From assembly GCF_015624425.1 (NCBI RefSeq), contig NZ_CP049919.1:3162001-3226000 (forward strand): 64,000 bases of DNA. Reading direction: 5' to 3'. This document shows positions 16,618 through 25,899 of this stretch, piece after piece (positions within the stretch are counted from its first letter, which is position 1; the number at the start of each line of letters is the position of its first letter). The notes under the pieces are model-generated. The model had not been told where the DNA came from and searched no databases. It worked only from the letters and a program-made list of their open reading frames with translations. Position numbers and translations under genes: made by a program. Source of the DNA: Roseateles sp. DAIF2 (GTDB lineage: Bacteria > Pseudomonadota > Gammaproteobacteria > Burkholderiales > Burkholderiaceae_C).

Positions 16618-17448
16618 CTACTGCAGCAGCGGCGTGCTGGCCCCCTCCAGGACCACGCCGTCCAGCACGGCCTCCGCCGCCAGGCCGTTCAGGTACTGGC
16701 ACAAGGCCGTCATCCGCGCCTGCTGCTCCAGCGTCTGCGCGATCGTTCGGTGCACCGCCTGGAAAGGCAGGCGCTGGCCCGCTTCGCGCGCGTCCACCTT
16801 GACGATGTGGAAGCCATGGCGGGAGCGCAGCAGGCGCGGCAGCACGCCGACATGGGCCTGCGCCTCGTCCTGGCCAAACAGCGTCGCGGCGAACTCGGGC
16901 ATGCAATCGGCGCGGCTGAGCCAGCCCAGCGAGCCCCCCTGCGCACCGCTGGGGCAGTTGGAGTTGTCGGCCGCGGCGCGCGCAAAAGCCATCGCGTCGG
17001 CGCAGCGCAGCTCCACCAGCAGGGCCTCGGCGCGGCGGCGCAGCGCCTCGACCGGCGTGGCCGGGGTCAGCGCAAACAGGATGTGCGCGGCCAGCACCCG
17101 CTCGCCCACCGCATAGCGCGCCGCATGCGCGGCATGGTGGCGCCGGCAGGCGGCCTCGTCCGGCTCGGCCGGCTGCAGCGTCGACTCCAGCAGGGCTTCG
17201 ATCGCGGCCGAGGCGGCGGCGCTGAGCACGCCGTCGACAGCCGGCTGGTCCGCGAGGGCCAGGCGGCCCTCGCGCTGCGCCTGCTGGCGCAGCAGCTCGC
17301 TGTAGGCGCGCTGGCGCAGCTCGGCCTCGTCCAGCCGCTCGCCGGGCCCATGCAGAGCGACACCATTGACACGCGCCACGGTCGCCGTCTCGTCGCGCGA
17401 GCCGCAACCGCAGTTGCCGCCACCGCAGGATGTGATGTTCTCGTTCAT
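16618..17448 (-). CDS. Parvulin-type peptidyl-prolyl isomerase of the nar operon
   Basis: The protein has 276 residues. A parvulin/PpiC domain spans about 118-215, with AAHILFAL, FARAAADNSNCPSGAQGGSLGWLSR and RSRHGFHIVKVDARE. The N-terminus MNENITSCGGGNCGCGSRDE is cysteine- and glycine-rich and has no signal peptide, so the protein is cytoplasmic. PPIases are a common fifth gene of betaproteobacterial nar operons and are thought to help fold or mature nitrate reductase. It starts 17 bp after narI. Confidence 0.87.
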   Translation of the reverse strand: MNENITSCGGGNCGCGSRDETATVARVNGVALHGPGERLDEAELRQRAYSELLRQQAQREGRLALADQPAVDGVLSAAASAAIEALLESTLQPAEPDEAACRRHHAAHAARYAVGERVLAAHILFALTPATPVEALRRRAEALLVELRCADAMAFARAAADNSNCPSGAQGGSLGWLSRADCMPEFAATLFGQDEAQAHVGVLPRLLRSRHGFHIVKVDAREAGQRLPFQAVHRTIAQTLEQQARMTALCQYLNGLAAEAVLDGVVLEGASTPLLQ

Positions 17449-17465
17449 GTCTGGAAACTCCTCGT

Positions 17466-18185
17466 TCAGCGCGTCAGACGGTCATGGCCCGGCGGCAGAG
17501 ACAGGCGGCGGCTACGCACCAGCTGGTAGGGCCGCACCAGATAGGCCAGGGTTCCGAAGCCGCTCCAGACATGGACCAACCGGGTGAAGGGGAACACCAG
17601 GAACAGGCTCATGCCCAGGAACATGTGCAGCTTGAACACCCAGGAGGCCTCGGCCAGCAGCTCGACCGCGCCGCCACGCAGGGTGACGATGCGCTGCGCC
17701 CACTCGGCCAGGTTCATCATCATGCCGCCGTCCAGATGCTGGGCCGACAGCGGGATGGTCGCCAGGCCCAGCACCAGCTGCAGCCACAGCAGCGCCAGCA
17801 GCAGGATGTCGCTGGCCTTGGAGTTGCGACGGATGCGAATGTCCGACAGCCGGCGATGCAGCAGCAGGCTGACGCCGATGAAGGCGAGCAGACCGGCGAT
17901 GCCGCCGCTGACCATGGCCATCAGCTGCTTGTGGCCGGCGCTGATGAAGGGCTCATAGAGGAAATGCGGCGTCAGCATGCCCACGCTATGGCCAAAGAAC
18001 AGGAACAGCACGCCAACGTGGAACAGGTTGCTGCCCCAGCGCAGGCTGCCGGCGCGCAGCAGCTGGGAGGAGTCGCTCTTCCAGCTGTACTGGTCGCGGT
18101 CGAAACGCAGCAGGCTGCCGACCAGGAACACCGCCAGGCAGATGTAGGGATAGATGCCGAACAGGGCGAAATCCAGGGATCTCAT
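17466..18185 (-). CDS. narI: Respiratory nitrate reductase gamma subunit (cytochrome b)
   Basis: This 239-residue protein has five membrane helices and takes electrons from quinol for nitrate reduction. Haem-ligand histidines are recognisable in LFHVGVLFLFFGHSVG and in KLHMFLGMSLFLVFPFTRLVHVWSG. Its ATG overlaps the narJ stop by 4 bp. The full NarI length is present. Confidence 0.95.
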   Translation of the reverse strand: MRSLDFALFGIYPYICLAVFLVGSLLRFDRDQYSWKSDSSQLLRAGSLRWGSNLFHVGVLFLFFGHSVGMLTPHFLYEPFISAGHKQLMAMVSGGIAGLLAFIGVSLLLHRRLSDIRIRRNSKASDILLLALLWLQLVLGLATIPLSAQHLDGGMMMNLAEWAQRIVTLRGGAVELLAEASWVFKLHMFLGMSLFLVFPFTRLVHVWSGFGTLAYLVRPYQLVRSRRLSLPPGHDRLTR

Positions 18186-18886
18186 GCGCGCCCTCCTTGC
18201 TGTGACACGGGACTCTTGCGAACGATGTGGACGGGCTGCGGCCCCTGCTGGCCGCGCGAGCTGCAGCCGTCGAAGGCGGCCGGCTCCTGCCAGCTCTCGT
18301 CCAGCGGCTCGTCCGGCGTGATCTGCAACGTGCGCGGTTTCTCTCCGGCCAGCTCCAGCACCGCGCCGATCGCTGCCGCATAGAGGCTGTCGCGCTTGAT
18401 CAGCGCGGCATGGATCGAGCTCAGGATATGGGCCAGTTCGGCCAGGAAGGCGCGCGCGGTGGCCGGTTCCTGGGTTGAAGCGAACTCCAGCACCACCGGC
18501 AGGAAGTCCGGCAGTTCGCTGGCGTCAAAGAACATGCCGCCAGCCTCGTAGGTCTGCACCAGGTCGACCAGGGCAGGCCCGCGGGTGCGCGAGTCGCCGT
18601 GCACATGCTCGAACATATGCAAGCTGGTGGCGCGGCCGCGGTCGAAGCTCTCGACATAGCGCGCCTCGACCTCGTAGGCATCGCCGCGCTGCAGCGTCGC
18701 CATCAGCATGGCCAGCTCGGCCTGGCGCGCCTCGGACAGCGCGCCCTCTTCGCGCAGCGCTGCCGCGAGCGCGGGCAGCGCGGATCGCAGCTCCGGGCCG
18801 GGATAGTTCAGCAGATGTGCCAGCACGCGACAGCTGTCGGCAATCGGCTGCTGCGGGTCCTTCTTCTTGGAGATCTTGATCATCAT
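18182..18886 (-). CDS. narJ: Nitrate reductase molybdenum cofactor assembly chaperone
   Basis: This 234-residue TorD/NarJ-family chaperone binds apo-NarG and controls cofactor insertion and membrane docking. Family signatures are RVLAHLLNYPGPELR, ARYVESFDRGRATSLHMFEHVHGDSRTRG and GGMFFDASELPDFLPVVLEF. Two ATGs are adjacent (18886 and 18883), behind a GAGGA site; either may be used. The stop overlaps narI. Confidence 0.93.
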   Translation of the reverse strand: MMIKISKKKDPQQPIADSCRVLAHLLNYPGPELRSALPALAAALREEGALSEARQAELAMLMATLQRGDAYEVEARYVESFDRGRATSLHMFEHVHGDSRTRGPALVDLVQTYEAGGMFFDASELPDFLPVVLEFASTQEPATARAFLAELAHILSSIHAALIKRDSLYAAAIGAVLELAGEKPRTLQITPDEPLDESWQEPAAFDGCSSRGQQGPQPVHIVRKSPVSQQGGRA

Positions 18887-18893
18887 GCGCTCC

Positions 18894-20420
18894 TCACAGC
18901 GTGGCCTTGATCGGGATGGTGCGGCGCCCGCCGCCGCCGAACAGGCTGGTCTCGTGGCTCTGCCCCTCCGAGCAGCCGTTGCCAAAGCTGAAGCCGCAGC
19001 CGCCGCGCAGGTCGTAGGCGTTCTCGGCGTACTCGCGGTGCGAGCTCGGGATCACGAAGCGGTCCTCGTAGTTGGCAATCGCCATCACCTGGTACATGTC
19101 CTCGACCTCGCGCTTGAGCAGGCCCACCTGGTCCAGCACCGCCCAGTCCTCGACGCCGTCCACATGCTTGCCGCGCTGGTAGGCGCGCATCGCGAGCATG
19201 CGTTCCAGCGCCCGCTCGACCGGCGCGACATCGCCGGCGGTCAACAGGTTGGCGAGGTACTGGACCGGGATGCGCAGCTCGCTGACATCGGGGATCGCAC
19301 CCTTGGCCGCGATATGGCCGGCATGCGCCGCGGCGCTGATCGGCGACAGCGGCGGCACGTACCAGACCATCGGCAAGGTGCGGTACTCCGGGTGCAGCGG
19401 CAGCGCGACCTTCCAGTCGACCGCCATCTTGTAGACCGGGCTCCTCTTCGCCGCCTCCAGCCAGGCCTCGGGAATGCCGTCGCGGCGGGCCTGCTCGATC
19501 ACCTGCGGATCGTGGGGATCGAGGAACAGGTCCAGCTGGGCCTGATAGAGGTCCTTGTCATGCTCGACGCTGGCGGCCGCCTCGATGCGGTCGGCGTCGT
19601 AGAGCAGCACGCCCAGGTAACGGATGCGGCCGACGCAGGTCTCGGAGCACACGGTCGGCTGGCCGGCCTCGATGCGCGGATAGCAGAAGATGCACTTCTC
19701 GGCCTTGCCGCTTTGCCAGTTGTAGTAAATCTTCTTGTAGGGGCAGCCGGACACGCACATGCGCCAGCCCCGGCACTTGTCCTGGTCGATCAGCACGATG
19801 CCGTCCTCCTCGCGCTTGTAGATCGAGCCGGAGGGGCAGCTCGCGACGCAGGCGGGGTTCAGGCAGTGCTCGCACAGCCTGGGCAGGTACATCATGAAGG
19901 TGTTCTCGAACTGGCCGTAGATGTCCTTCTGCACATCCTCGAAGTTCGGGTCCTTGCTGCGCTTGGCGAACTCGCCGCCCAGGATCTCCTCCCAGTTCGG
20001 CCCCCATTCGATCTTCTCCATGCGCTGGCCGGTAATCAGGCTGCGCGGGCGCGCGGTGGGCGCGGCCTTGGACTTGGGCGCGGACTGCAGGTGGTCGTAG
20101 TCGAAGGTGAAGGGTTCGTAATAGTCGTCGATCTGCGGCAGCTTCGGGTTCGCGAAGATGCGCATCAGGAGCTTCCACTTTCCGCCCTGACGCGGTTCGA
20201 TCGATCCGTTGGGCAGGCGTTGCCAGCCCCCATGCCAGCGCTGCTGGTTTTCCCATTCCTTGGGGTAACCGATGCCGGGCTTGGACTCGACGTTGTTGAA
20301 CCAGGCGTATTCCATGCCGGGCCGATTGGTCCAGACGTTCTTGCAGGTGACCGAACAGGTGTGGCAACCGATGCACTTGTCCAGGTTCAGCACCATGCCG
20401 ATCTGCGCGCGGATCTTCAT
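18894..20420 (-). CDS. narH: Respiratory nitrate reductase beta subunit (Fe-S)
   Basis: This 508-residue electron-transfer subunit has four cysteine clusters: CIGCHTCSVTCKNVW near residue 16, CEHCLNPACVASCPSG, CRGWRMCVSGCPYKK (Trp in place of one Cys, typical of the NarH [3Fe-4S] centre) and CIFCYPRIEAGQPTVCSETC. It passes electrons from NarI to NarG on the cytoplasmic face. The ATG overlaps the narG stop by 4 bp. A longer open frame upstream to 21050 is a shadow of narG. Confidence 0.95.
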   Translation of the reverse strand: MKIRAQIGMVLNLDKCIGCHTCSVTCKNVWTNRPGMEYAWFNNVESKPGIGYPKEWENQQRWHGGWQRLPNGSIEPRQGGKWKLLMRIFANPKLPQIDDYYEPFTFDYDHLQSAPKSKAAPTARPRSLITGQRMEKIEWGPNWEEILGGEFAKRSKDPNFEDVQKDIYGQFENTFMMYLPRLCEHCLNPACVASCPSGSIYKREEDGIVLIDQDKCRGWRMCVSGCPYKKIYYNWQSGKAEKCIFCYPRIEAGQPTVCSETCVGRIRYLGVLLYDADRIEAAASVEHDKDLYQAQLDLFLDPHDPQVIEQARRDGIPEAWLEAAKRSPVYKMAVDWKVALPLHPEYRTLPMVWYVPPLSPISAAAHAGHIAAKGAIPDVSELRIPVQYLANLLTAGDVAPVERALERMLAMRAYQRGKHVDGVEDWAVLDQVGLLKREVEDMYQVMAIANYEDRFVIPSSHREYAENAYDLRGGCGFSFGNGCSEGQSHETSLFGGGGRRTIPIKATL

Positions 20421-23400
20421 GCCCTTGCTCCTTGTTCTGCGGACTCCTCGTCCAGCCAATCGATCCGGGCCATCTTGCGCACCAGCACGAACTCGTCGCG
20501 GTTGGTGCCGATGGTCCCGTAGTAGTTGAAGCCGTAGCTCAGCTGCGCGTAGCCGCCGATCATGTGCGTGGGCTTGAGCACGATGCGGGTCACCGAGTTG
20601 TGGATGCCGCCGCGTGTGCCGGAGATCTCGGAGCCCGGCGTGTTGATGATCTTCTCCTGGGAGTGGTACATCATCACCATGCCGTTCTTGACGCGCTGGC
20701 TGACCACGGCCCGGGCCGCGATCGCACCGTTGGCGTTGAACAGCTCGACCCAGTCGTTGTCGGCGATGCCCGCGCTCCGAGCGTCGTCCTCGCTGATCCA
20801 GACCACCGAGCCGCCCCGGTTCAGGGTCAGCATCATCAGGTTGTCGCTGTAGGTGCTGTGGATGCCCCACTTCTGGTGCGGCGTGATGAAGTTGAGCGCG
20901 ATCTCCTTGTGGCCGTTGCTCTTCAGGCCATGCACCTCGGCCAGCGCCTTCAGGTCCACCGGCGGCCGATAGCTGCTGAAGCCCTCGCCGAAGGCGCGCA
21001 TCCAGGGATGGTCCTGGTAGAACTGCTGGCGTCCGGTCAGGGTCCGCCATGGGATCAGTTCATGCACATTGGTGTAGCCGGCGTTGTACGAGACCTTCTC
21101 GCTCTCGAGGCCCGACCAGGTGGGGCTGGAGATGATCTTGCGCGGCTGTGCCTGGATGTCGCGGAAGCGGATCTTCTCGTCCTCGCGGTGCAGGGCCAGG
21201 TGCGCGTGTTCACGGCCGGTCTGCTTCGCCAGCGCATCCCAGGCCTTCACCGCCACATGGCCGTTGGTCTCGGGCGCCAGCATCAGCACGACCTCGGTCG
21301 CGTCGATGTCGCTCTCGATCTTCGGCCGGCCGAGGGTCGCGCCCTCGTCGCGCACCCGCCCGTTGAGTTCTCCCAGTGCCTCGACCTCGTCGTCGGTGTT
21401 CCAGGCGATGCCCTTGCCGCCGTTGCCGATCTTCTCCATCAAGGGGCCCAGCGCCGTGAAGCGCTTGTAGAGGTTCGGGTAGTCGCGCTCGACCACCACC
21501 AGCTGCGGCGCGGTCTTGCCCGGGATCAGTTCGACCTCGCCCTTCTTCCACTCCTTCACCTCGAAAGGCTGGGCCAGTTCGGCCGGGCTGTCGTGCATCA
21601 GCGGGTTCAGCACCAGTTCCTTCTCGACGCCCAGGTGACCGACGCAGAGCTCGCTGAACTTCTTCGCAAAGCCCTTGTAGATCTCCCAGTCGCTCCGGGC
21701 CTGCCAGGCCGGGTCCACCGCGGTCGACAGCGGGTGGATGAAGGGATGCATGTCCGAGGTGTTGAGGTCGTTCTTCTCGTACCAGGTCGCGGTCGGCAGC
21801 ACAATGTCCGAGTAGAGGCAGGTCGTGCTCATGCGGAAGTCCAGGGTCACCAGGAGGTCGAGCTTGCCCTCCGGCGCCTGCTCGTGCCAGGTCACCTCCT
21901 GCGGCTTGGCCTCGTCCTTGCCCAGGTCCTTGCCCTGCACGCCATTGGTGGTGCCCAGCAGGTGCTTGAGGAAGTACTCATGGCCCTTGCCCGAGCTGCC
22001 CAGGATGTTGGAGCGCCAGACGAACATATTGCGCGGCCAGTTGTCCTCGTGGTCCGGGTCCTCGCAGCTCATGCGCAGCGAACCGTCCTTGAGACCGCGC
22101 ACCGCGTAGTCGCGCGGGTCCATGCCCAGGGCCTGGGCCTGCTTGACCAGATCGATCGGGTTGGTCTGCAGCTGCGGCGCGCTGGGCAGCCAGCCCATGC
22201 GCTCGGCGCGCACGTTGTAGTCGATCAGGCTGCCGCCGAAGGCGCTCTTGTCGGCCAGCGGCGACAGCACCTCGGACACATCCAGCTTCTCGTAGCGCCA
22301 CTGGTCGGTATGGGCATAGAAGAAGCTGGTGGCGTTCATCTGGCGCGGCGGGCGGATCCAGTCCAGCGCGAAGGCCAGGGCCGTCCAGCCGGTCTGCGGC
22401 CGCAGCTTCTCCTGGCCCACGTAGTGCGCCCAGCCGCCGCCGCTCTGGCCGATGCAGCCGCACATCATCAGCATGTTGATGATGCCGCGATAGTTCATGT
22501 CGCAGTGGTACCAATGGTTCATCGCCGCGCCGATGATCACCATGGCCTTGCCGCGGGTCTTGTCGGCCGTGTCGGCGAACTCGCGCGCCACCTGAGCAAT
22601 CTGCGCGCCCGGCACGCCGGTGATGCGCTCGGCCCAGGCCGGGGTGTAGGGCTTGTTGTCCAGGTAGTCGCGCGGCAGGTCGTCGCCGAAGCCGCGGTCG
22701 ATGCCGTACTGCGCCACCTGCAGGTCGAACACCGTGGCCACCAGCACCTCGGCGGCCGCCTCGTGCTTGCCCAGCTTCAGGCGCAGCGCCGGCACCCTGC
22801 GCGCCAGCACGTCCTGCTGTTTGTTGGCGGTGAACTGCGGCGACTCCACGCCACCGAAGTACGGGAAACCCACCTCCACCAGCTCATGATCCAGCGCCTC
22901 GTCCTCCAGGGTCGACAGGCGCAGCTTCACCTCGGCGTTGCCGCGGGCCTCCTTAGTCTCGAGGTTCCACTTGCCCAGGTCATCGCGCTCGGACGATCCC
23001 CAGCGGAAACCGATCGAGCCGTTCGGCACCACCACCTTGCCGTTCTCGTCCAGCGCCAGGGTCTTCCATTCGGGATTGTTGGCCTGGCCCAGCTTGGCGC
23101 CGAAGTCGCTGGCGCGCAGGTAGCGATCCGGTACCAGCAGCTCGCGCCCGTCCGGCAGGGTCTGGCGCTTGAGCTGCACCAGCATCGGCAGGTCGGTGTA
23201 GCGACGCGCGTAGTCGTCGAAGTAGGCCGACCGCTTGTCGAAATAGAACTCCTTCAGGATCACATGACCCATCGCCATCGCGACCGCGGCGTCGGTGCCC
23301 TGCTTGGGATGCAGCCAGATGTCTGCCAGCTTGGAGATCTCGGCGTAGTCGGGCGTGATCGCCACCGTCTTCGCGCCCTTGTAGCGCACCTCGGTGAAGA

Positions 23401-24199
23401 AGTGCGCGTCCGGCGTGCGCGTCTGCGGCACGTTGGAGCCCCAGGCGATGATGTAGTTGCTGTTGTACCAGTCGGCGCTCTCCGGCACGTCGGTCTGTTC
23501 GCCCCAGATCTGGGGGCTCGCCGGTGGCAGGTCGCAGTACCAGTCGTAGAAGCTCATGCAGACGCCGCCCAAGAGGCTCAGGTAGCGGCTGCCCGCGGCG
23601 TAGGAGATCATCGACATGGCCGGGATCGGCGAGAAGCCGATGACGCGGTCCGGCCCGTGCTTCTTGACCGTGTAGATGTTGGCGCTGGCGATCAGCTCGT
23701 TGACCTCGTCCCAGCTGGATCTCACGAAGCCCCCCAGGCCCCGGTCCTTTTGCCATTCGCGGCGCTGGGTGGCGTTCTCGACCAGCAGCGCCCAGGCATC
23801 GACCGGGCTCTTGCTGACCGCGCGCGCGGCGCGCCAGTGCCTCAGCAGCGAGCCGCGCACCATCGGGTACTTGACCCGGTTGGCGCTGTAGAGGTACCAG
23901 CTGTAGCTCGCGCCGCGGGCGCAGCCGCGCGGCTCATGGTTGGGCAGGTCGGGCCGGGTGCGCGGGTAGTCGGTCTGCTGGGTCTCCCAGGTGACGATGC
24001 CGCCCTTGACATAGACCTTCCAGGAACAGGACCCGGTGCAGTTGGTGCCATGGGTGGAGCGCACGATCTTGTCGTGCTGCCAGCGGGCCCGGTAGGCGTC
24101 CTCCCAGGTGCGGTCCTCCGCGGTGACGCGGCCATGCTGGCCGGCAAAGGAAGTCCGTGGCTGGGCGAAGTAGCTCAGGCGGTCGAGGAAATGACTCAT
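20417..24199 (-). CDS. narG: Respiratory nitrate reductase alpha subunit (Mo-bisMGD)
   Basis: This 1260-residue catalytic subunit reduces nitrate to nitrite. The FS0 cluster ligands are H50, C54, C58 (THGTNCTGSC) and C93. The aspartate that binds molybdenum lies in SFYDWYCDLPPASP near residue 218. There is no Tat signal, as expected for cytoplasmic NarG. The gene is full length with no interruption. narK2 is 23 bp upstream. A very long open frame exists on the opposite strand but has no recognisable protein. Confidence 0.96.
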   Translation of the reverse strand: MSHFLDRLSYFAQPRTSFAGQHGRVTAEDRTWEDAYRARWQHDKIVRSTHGTNCTGSCSWKVYVKGGIVTWETQQTDYPRTRPDLPNHEPRGCARGASYSWYLYSANRVKYPMVRGSLLRHWRAARAVSKSPVDAWALLVENATQRREWQKDRGLGGFVRSSWDEVNELIASANIYTVKKHGPDRVIGFSPIPAMSMISYAAGSRYLSLLGGVCMSFYDWYCDLPPASPQIWGEQTDVPESADWYNSNYIIAWGSNVPQTRTPDAHFFTEVRYKGAKTVAITPDYAEISKLADIWLHPKQGTDAAVAMAMGHVILKEFYFDKRSAYFDDYARRYTDLPMLVQLKRQTLPDGRELLVPDRYLRASDFGAKLGQANNPEWKTLALDENGKVVVPNGSIGFRWGSSERDDLGKWNLETKEARGNAEVKLRLSTLEDEALDHELVEVGFPYFGGVESPQFTANKQQDVLARRVPALRLKLGKHEAAAEVLVATVFDLQVAQYGIDRGFGDDLPRDYLDNKPYTPAWAERITGVPGAQIAQVAREFADTADKTRGKAMVIIGAAMNHWYHCDMNYRGIINMLMMCGCIGQSGGGWAHYVGQEKLRPQTGWTALAFALDWIRPPRQMNATSFFYAHTDQWRYEKLDVSEVLSPLADKSAFGGSLIDYNVRAERMGWLPSAPQLQTNPIDLVKQAQALGMDPRDYAVRGLKDGSLRMSCEDPDHEDNWPRNMFVWRSNILGSSGKGHEYFLKHLLGTTNGVQGKDLGKDEAKPQEVTWHEQAPEGKLDLLVTLDFRMSTTCLYSDIVLPTATWYEKNDLNTSDMHPFIHPLSTAVDPAWQARSDWEIYKGFAKKFSELCVGHLGVEKELVLNPLMHDSPAELAQPFEVKEWKKGEVELIPGKTAPQLVVVERDYPNLYKRFTALGPLMEKIGNGGKGIAWNTDDEVEALGELNGRVRDEGATLGRPKIESDIDATEVVLMLAPETNGHVAVKAWDALAKQTGREHAHLALHREDEKIRFRDIQAQPRKIISSPTWSGLESEKVSYNAGYTNVHELIPWRTLTGRQQFYQDHPWMRAFGEGFSSYRPPVDLKALAEVHGLKSNGHKEIALNFITPHQKWGIHSTYSDNLMMLTLNRGGSVVWISEDDARSAGIADNDWVELFNANGAIAARAVVSQRVKNGMVMMYHSQEKIINTPGSEISGTRGGIHNSVTRIVLKPTHMIGGYAQLSYGFNYYGTIGTNRDEFVLVRKMARIDWLDEESAEQGARA

Positions 24200-24222
24200 G
24201 ATGGTTCTCGTTTCCTAGGGAT

Positions 24223-25878
24223 TCAGGGGTTCTTCACGTACGCCTTGGCGCGCAGGTAGAACCACCAGTTCAGGACCAGGCAGGCCGCGTAGAACACGGC
24301 GAAACCGTAGAAGGCGTACTGCGGTGTGCCGGCCTTGATCTGCTGGCCGATCAACACCGGGGCGATGAAGGCGCCGTAGGCGGCCACCGCCGAGGTCCAG
24401 CCCAATACCGGGCCGGCCTGCTGGCGGTCGAAGATGAAGCCGACGCTGCGGAAGGTCGAGCCGTTGCCGATGCCGCTGGCTGCGAACAGCAGGATGAACA
24501 GGCCCATGAACAGCGGGAAATGCTGCTCCGGCGTTGCCGATCCGTAGGCCTGCAGCATCACGTAGCCGACCGCCGCCGAGGCCACGACCATCACCGCCGA
24601 GATGATCTGGGTCACGATGGATCCGCCCACCTTGTCCGAGATCCAGCCACCGATCGGCCGCACCGCTGCGCCGACAAAGGGCCCGATCCAGGCATAGGTC
24701 AAGGCCGATGGCGCATTCGGGTTCTTCAGCGTGTGCTGCATCACGCCGGCCGCATCGGGCGCGTGGATGAAGCCGAAGATCACCGTGATCGCCAGCGGCA
24801 GAGCCATCGAGAAGCCGATGAAGCTGCCGAAGGTGACGACATACAGCGCCGTCATCGCCCAGGTGTGCTTGTTGCGGAAGATCTCGAACTGCTTGGCGAC
24901 GTTCTCCTTCATCGTGCCGAAGGCCGCCAGCTTCATCACCAGCAGCGAGAGCACGATGTCCAGCGGGATCGCCACCCACATGTTCAGGAGGCCCAGCCCG
25001 GTCGGCGCCGGCAGGTAGAGATACAGCATCGCGACCGAGGGAACGAAGGCCAGCGAATACAGATAGGTGATCTTCAGGAAGGCGACGGGCGGCGAACCGG
25101 CGGCCGGGGTCACCGTCTTCAGGTTGTTCATGCCGAACCAGCAGAACAAGGCCAGCGGCAGCAGCGACAGCACCCAGGCGAAGCCGGCGTTCTGGATCCA
25201 GGTGGGCGTGCCCGCGGCGATCCTGCCGAAGATCCAGCCGCTGTCCTTCAGAAGGGTCATCGGCTCGCCGCCGAAGCTCCCGAAGATCGACAAGGTCATC
25301 ACCAGCGGGATCACGATCTGCATCGTCGTGACGCCGAAGTTGCCCAGGCCCGCGTTCAGCCCCAGCGCCGTGCCCTGCAGGCGCTTCGGGAAGAAGGTCG
25401 AGATGTTGGACATCGAGGAAGCGAAATTGCCGCCGCCCACGCCGGACCACAGCGCCATCAGCTGGAACACCCACAGCGGCCATTCGGGATGCTGCAGCGC
25501 GATGCCGGTACCGATGGCCGGCGCCAGCAGCATCGCGGTAGTCAGGAAGATGGTGTTGCGCCCGCCGGCCAGGCGGATCAGGAAGCTGGCCGGGATGCGC
25601 ATCGTCGCGCCGGAGATGCCGGCGATCGCGGTCAGGGTGAAGAGCTCGGCCTGGCTGAAGGGGAAGCCCAGGTTGAGCATCTGCACGGTGATGATGCCCC
25701 ACATGCCCCAGACCGCGAAGCCGCACAGCAGCGCCGGGATCGAGAGCCAGAGATTGCGGTAGGCGATGCGGCTGCCGCGTTCGCGCCAGAACTGCTCGTC
25801 CTCGGGACGCCAGTCGGCGATGTCGGCGCTGTTTCCGCCTTGAGAGGGCGAGCCCGTGTAGGCAGGCGTGGTGCTCAT
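24223..25878 (-). CDS. narK2: NarK2-type nitrate/nitrite transporter (MFS)
   Basis: This 551-residue transporter has twelve predicted helices. The nitrate signatures are GLNAGLGNFGVT and a related glycine-rich segment FAASGIGNGSTFRSVGFIF. The extra loop and longer size match the NarK2 type, which exchanges nitrite for nitrate. It is separated from narK1 by 21 bp and from narG by 23 bp, so all are one transcript. Alternative numbering of narK paralogues is possible. Confidence 0.9.
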   Translation of the reverse strand: MSTTPAYTGSPSQGGNSADIADWRPEDEQFWRERGSRIAYRNLWLSIPALLCGFAVWGMWGIITVQMLNLGFPFSQAELFTLTAIAGISGATMRIPASFLIRLAGGRNTIFLTTAMLLAPAIGTGIALQHPEWPLWVFQLMALWSGVGGGNFASSMSNISTFFPKRLQGTALGLNAGLGNFGVTTMQIVIPLVMTLSIFGSFGGEPMTLLKDSGWIFGRIAAGTPTWIQNAGFAWVLSLLPLALFCWFGMNNLKTVTPAAGSPPVAFLKITYLYSLAFVPSVAMLYLYLPAPTGLGLLNMWVAIPLDIVLSLLVMKLAAFGTMKENVAKQFEIFRNKHTWAMTALYVVTFGSFIGFSMALPLAITVIFGFIHAPDAAGVMQHTLKNPNAPSALTYAWIGPFVGAAVRPIGGWISDKVGGSIVTQIISAVMVVASAAVGYVMLQAYGSATPEQHFPLFMGLFILLFAASGIGNGSTFRSVGFIFDRQQAGPVLGWTSAVAAYGAFIAPVLIGQQIKAGTPQYAFYGFAVFYAACLVLNWWFYLRAKAYVKNP

Positions 25879-25899
25879 GCTTGTTGCTCCTTCGGTGGT

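Noticed and set aside
20432..24259. Open frame of about 1275 codons on the plus strand opposite narG
   Set aside because: It mirrors narG codon by codon, a result of high G+C in third positions. It has no recognisable domain or ribosome site.
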